From: Microvirga soli
Lineage (GTDB): Bacteria > Pseudomonadota > Alphaproteobacteria > Rhizobiales > Beijerinckiaceae
Assembly (NCBI RefSeq): GCF_016734765.1
Contig: NZ_JAERQE010000005.1
Coordinates: forward strand, 123,428 to 187,427
DNA length: 64,000 nucleotides
Direction of reading: 5' to 3'
Each line of letters opens with the position of its first letter. Position 1 is the first letter of the stretch. Under the pieces are notes generated by a model. The model was given only the letters and a program-made list of their open reading frames with translations. It ran no database searches and was not told the origin of the DNA. Of this stretch, positions 63,692-64,000 are shown piece by piece. Position numbers and translations under genes: made by a program.

Positions 63692-64000
63692 TTAACCTAC
63701 GCCAATGACGACATGCCGTTCGAAGCCGCGTCCCGCAGCGGCGCTCAACTGCGCGACGCGAACGGACAGTGTGGATTGAAGGCTGCCGAAATCCGCAAGT
63801 TCCTGGGCATTGGCATAGAGGATGGAAGGCTGCGGGCTTGAGAGCGTTCTAACGATCCCGCCATTGTTGACGACATCGACCTCGTAGGCCTCCGCATCCT
63901 CGGACAGTGTTGGGGTGGACGGCCCCCTTACGGCATCGCTGTGCCAGAATGAGGCCGTGAGAGGCTCAAACACAGGAGACCGTCCGTGGACCAGATTATC
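63692..64000 (-). CDS. C-terminal end of a GTA/phage baseplate host-specificity protein (partial)
   Basis: The frame is open to the window edge, so only the last 102 residues are seen. EDAEAYEVDVVNNGGIVRTL, then SILYANAQELADFGS, LSVRVAQLSAAAGRGFER closely match the end of the large gp15-type tail-tip protein of gene transfer agents and related phages. The start lies beyond the right end. No truncation is visible in this part. Confidence 0.78.
   Translation of the reverse strand, partial: DNLVHGRSPVFEPLTASFWHSDAVRGPSTPTLSEDAEAYEVDVVNNGGIVRTLSSPQPSILYANAQELADFGSLQSTLSVRVAQLSAAAGRGFERHVVIGVG

Noticed and set aside
1..64000. CRISPR arrays, rRNA genes, complete insertion sequences, integrase or attachment sites
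   Set aside because: None seen. No regular repeat-spacer array, no transposase or integrase motifs, and the one tRNA gene has no duplicated 3' end nearby.

Overview
The window is about 64 kb of GC-rich chromosome from an alphaproteobacterium of the order Hyphomicrobiales (Rhizobiales). The Methylobacteriaceae/Microvirga type is my best guess, by inference. The evidence is the gene set (class II DAHP synthase, CycHJKL-type cytochrome c maturation, FeuPQ-like regulators, a PleC-like kinase beside glnE, the end of a gene-transfer-agent-like cluster), the use of GTG starts with GTGA/ATGA overlaps, and two families of short palindromic intergenic repeats of a kind common in this order. Most of the window is housekeeping chromosome, not an island.

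Layout. 0-6.4 kb: a secreted DUF2865 protein, a two-gene ABC exporter, gltX and nadE. 6.4-10 kb: a 27-residue membrane peptide behind a general-stress-type promoter, class II DAHP synthase, two overlapping small membrane genes, and gor. 10-13.5 kb: a tctCBA tripartite carboxylate transporter. 13.5-18 kb: a cytoplasmic PAS chemoreceptor, a GAF-HTH regulator, a DUF2059 protein with rpiA, and a secreted protein. 18-23.3 kb: gph, tRNA-Val(CAC), an L,D-transpeptidase, a DUF971 protein, moaA, a solute-binding protein, and a beta-hydroxyacid dehydrogenase. 23.3-29 kb: a caspase-fold protein without its catalytic cysteine, an enoyl-CoA hydratase homologue, small proteins, a UDG-family protein and a nuclease. 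29-32.7 kb: divergent cobT/cobS, a DUF1289 protein with a retropepsin-like membrane protease, and dusA. 32.8-34.9 kb: a stretch with AT-rich intergenic DNA, holding a stress-promoter secreted repeat protein and a small DnaB-core ATPase, then ybaK. 35-41 kb: a purine catabolism cluster (ureE, guaD, xdhC, xdhB, xdhA). 41-47 kb: a glyoxalase-family protein, pepN, and a PleC-like kinase. 47-61 kb: glnE, a two-component pair, degP, ccmHFEI, feuQ, feuP and a small secreted FeuN-like protein. 61-64 kb: the end of a GTA/prophage-type tail cluster with a lysis pair.

How the genes work together. The purine genes form one transcription unit taking guanine to xanthine to urate, with UreE probably linked to the urea end of the pathway. 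The envelope and redox block (HK/RR, degP, ccm genes, feuNPQ) is arranged as I recall it from rhizobial chromosomes.

Most interesting points. (1) Two perfect and one near-perfect GGAAC-N16-(C/T)GTT promoters, each in front of a small undescribed gene. (2) Repeat elements that appear to have remodelled proteins: one is translated inside the N-terminus of XdhB, and another supplies the stop codon of a DegP that lacks its second PDZ domain. (3) A single in-frame amber codon that splits a DUF2793 tail protein. (4) A pseudo-caspase with a very Arg-rich tail.
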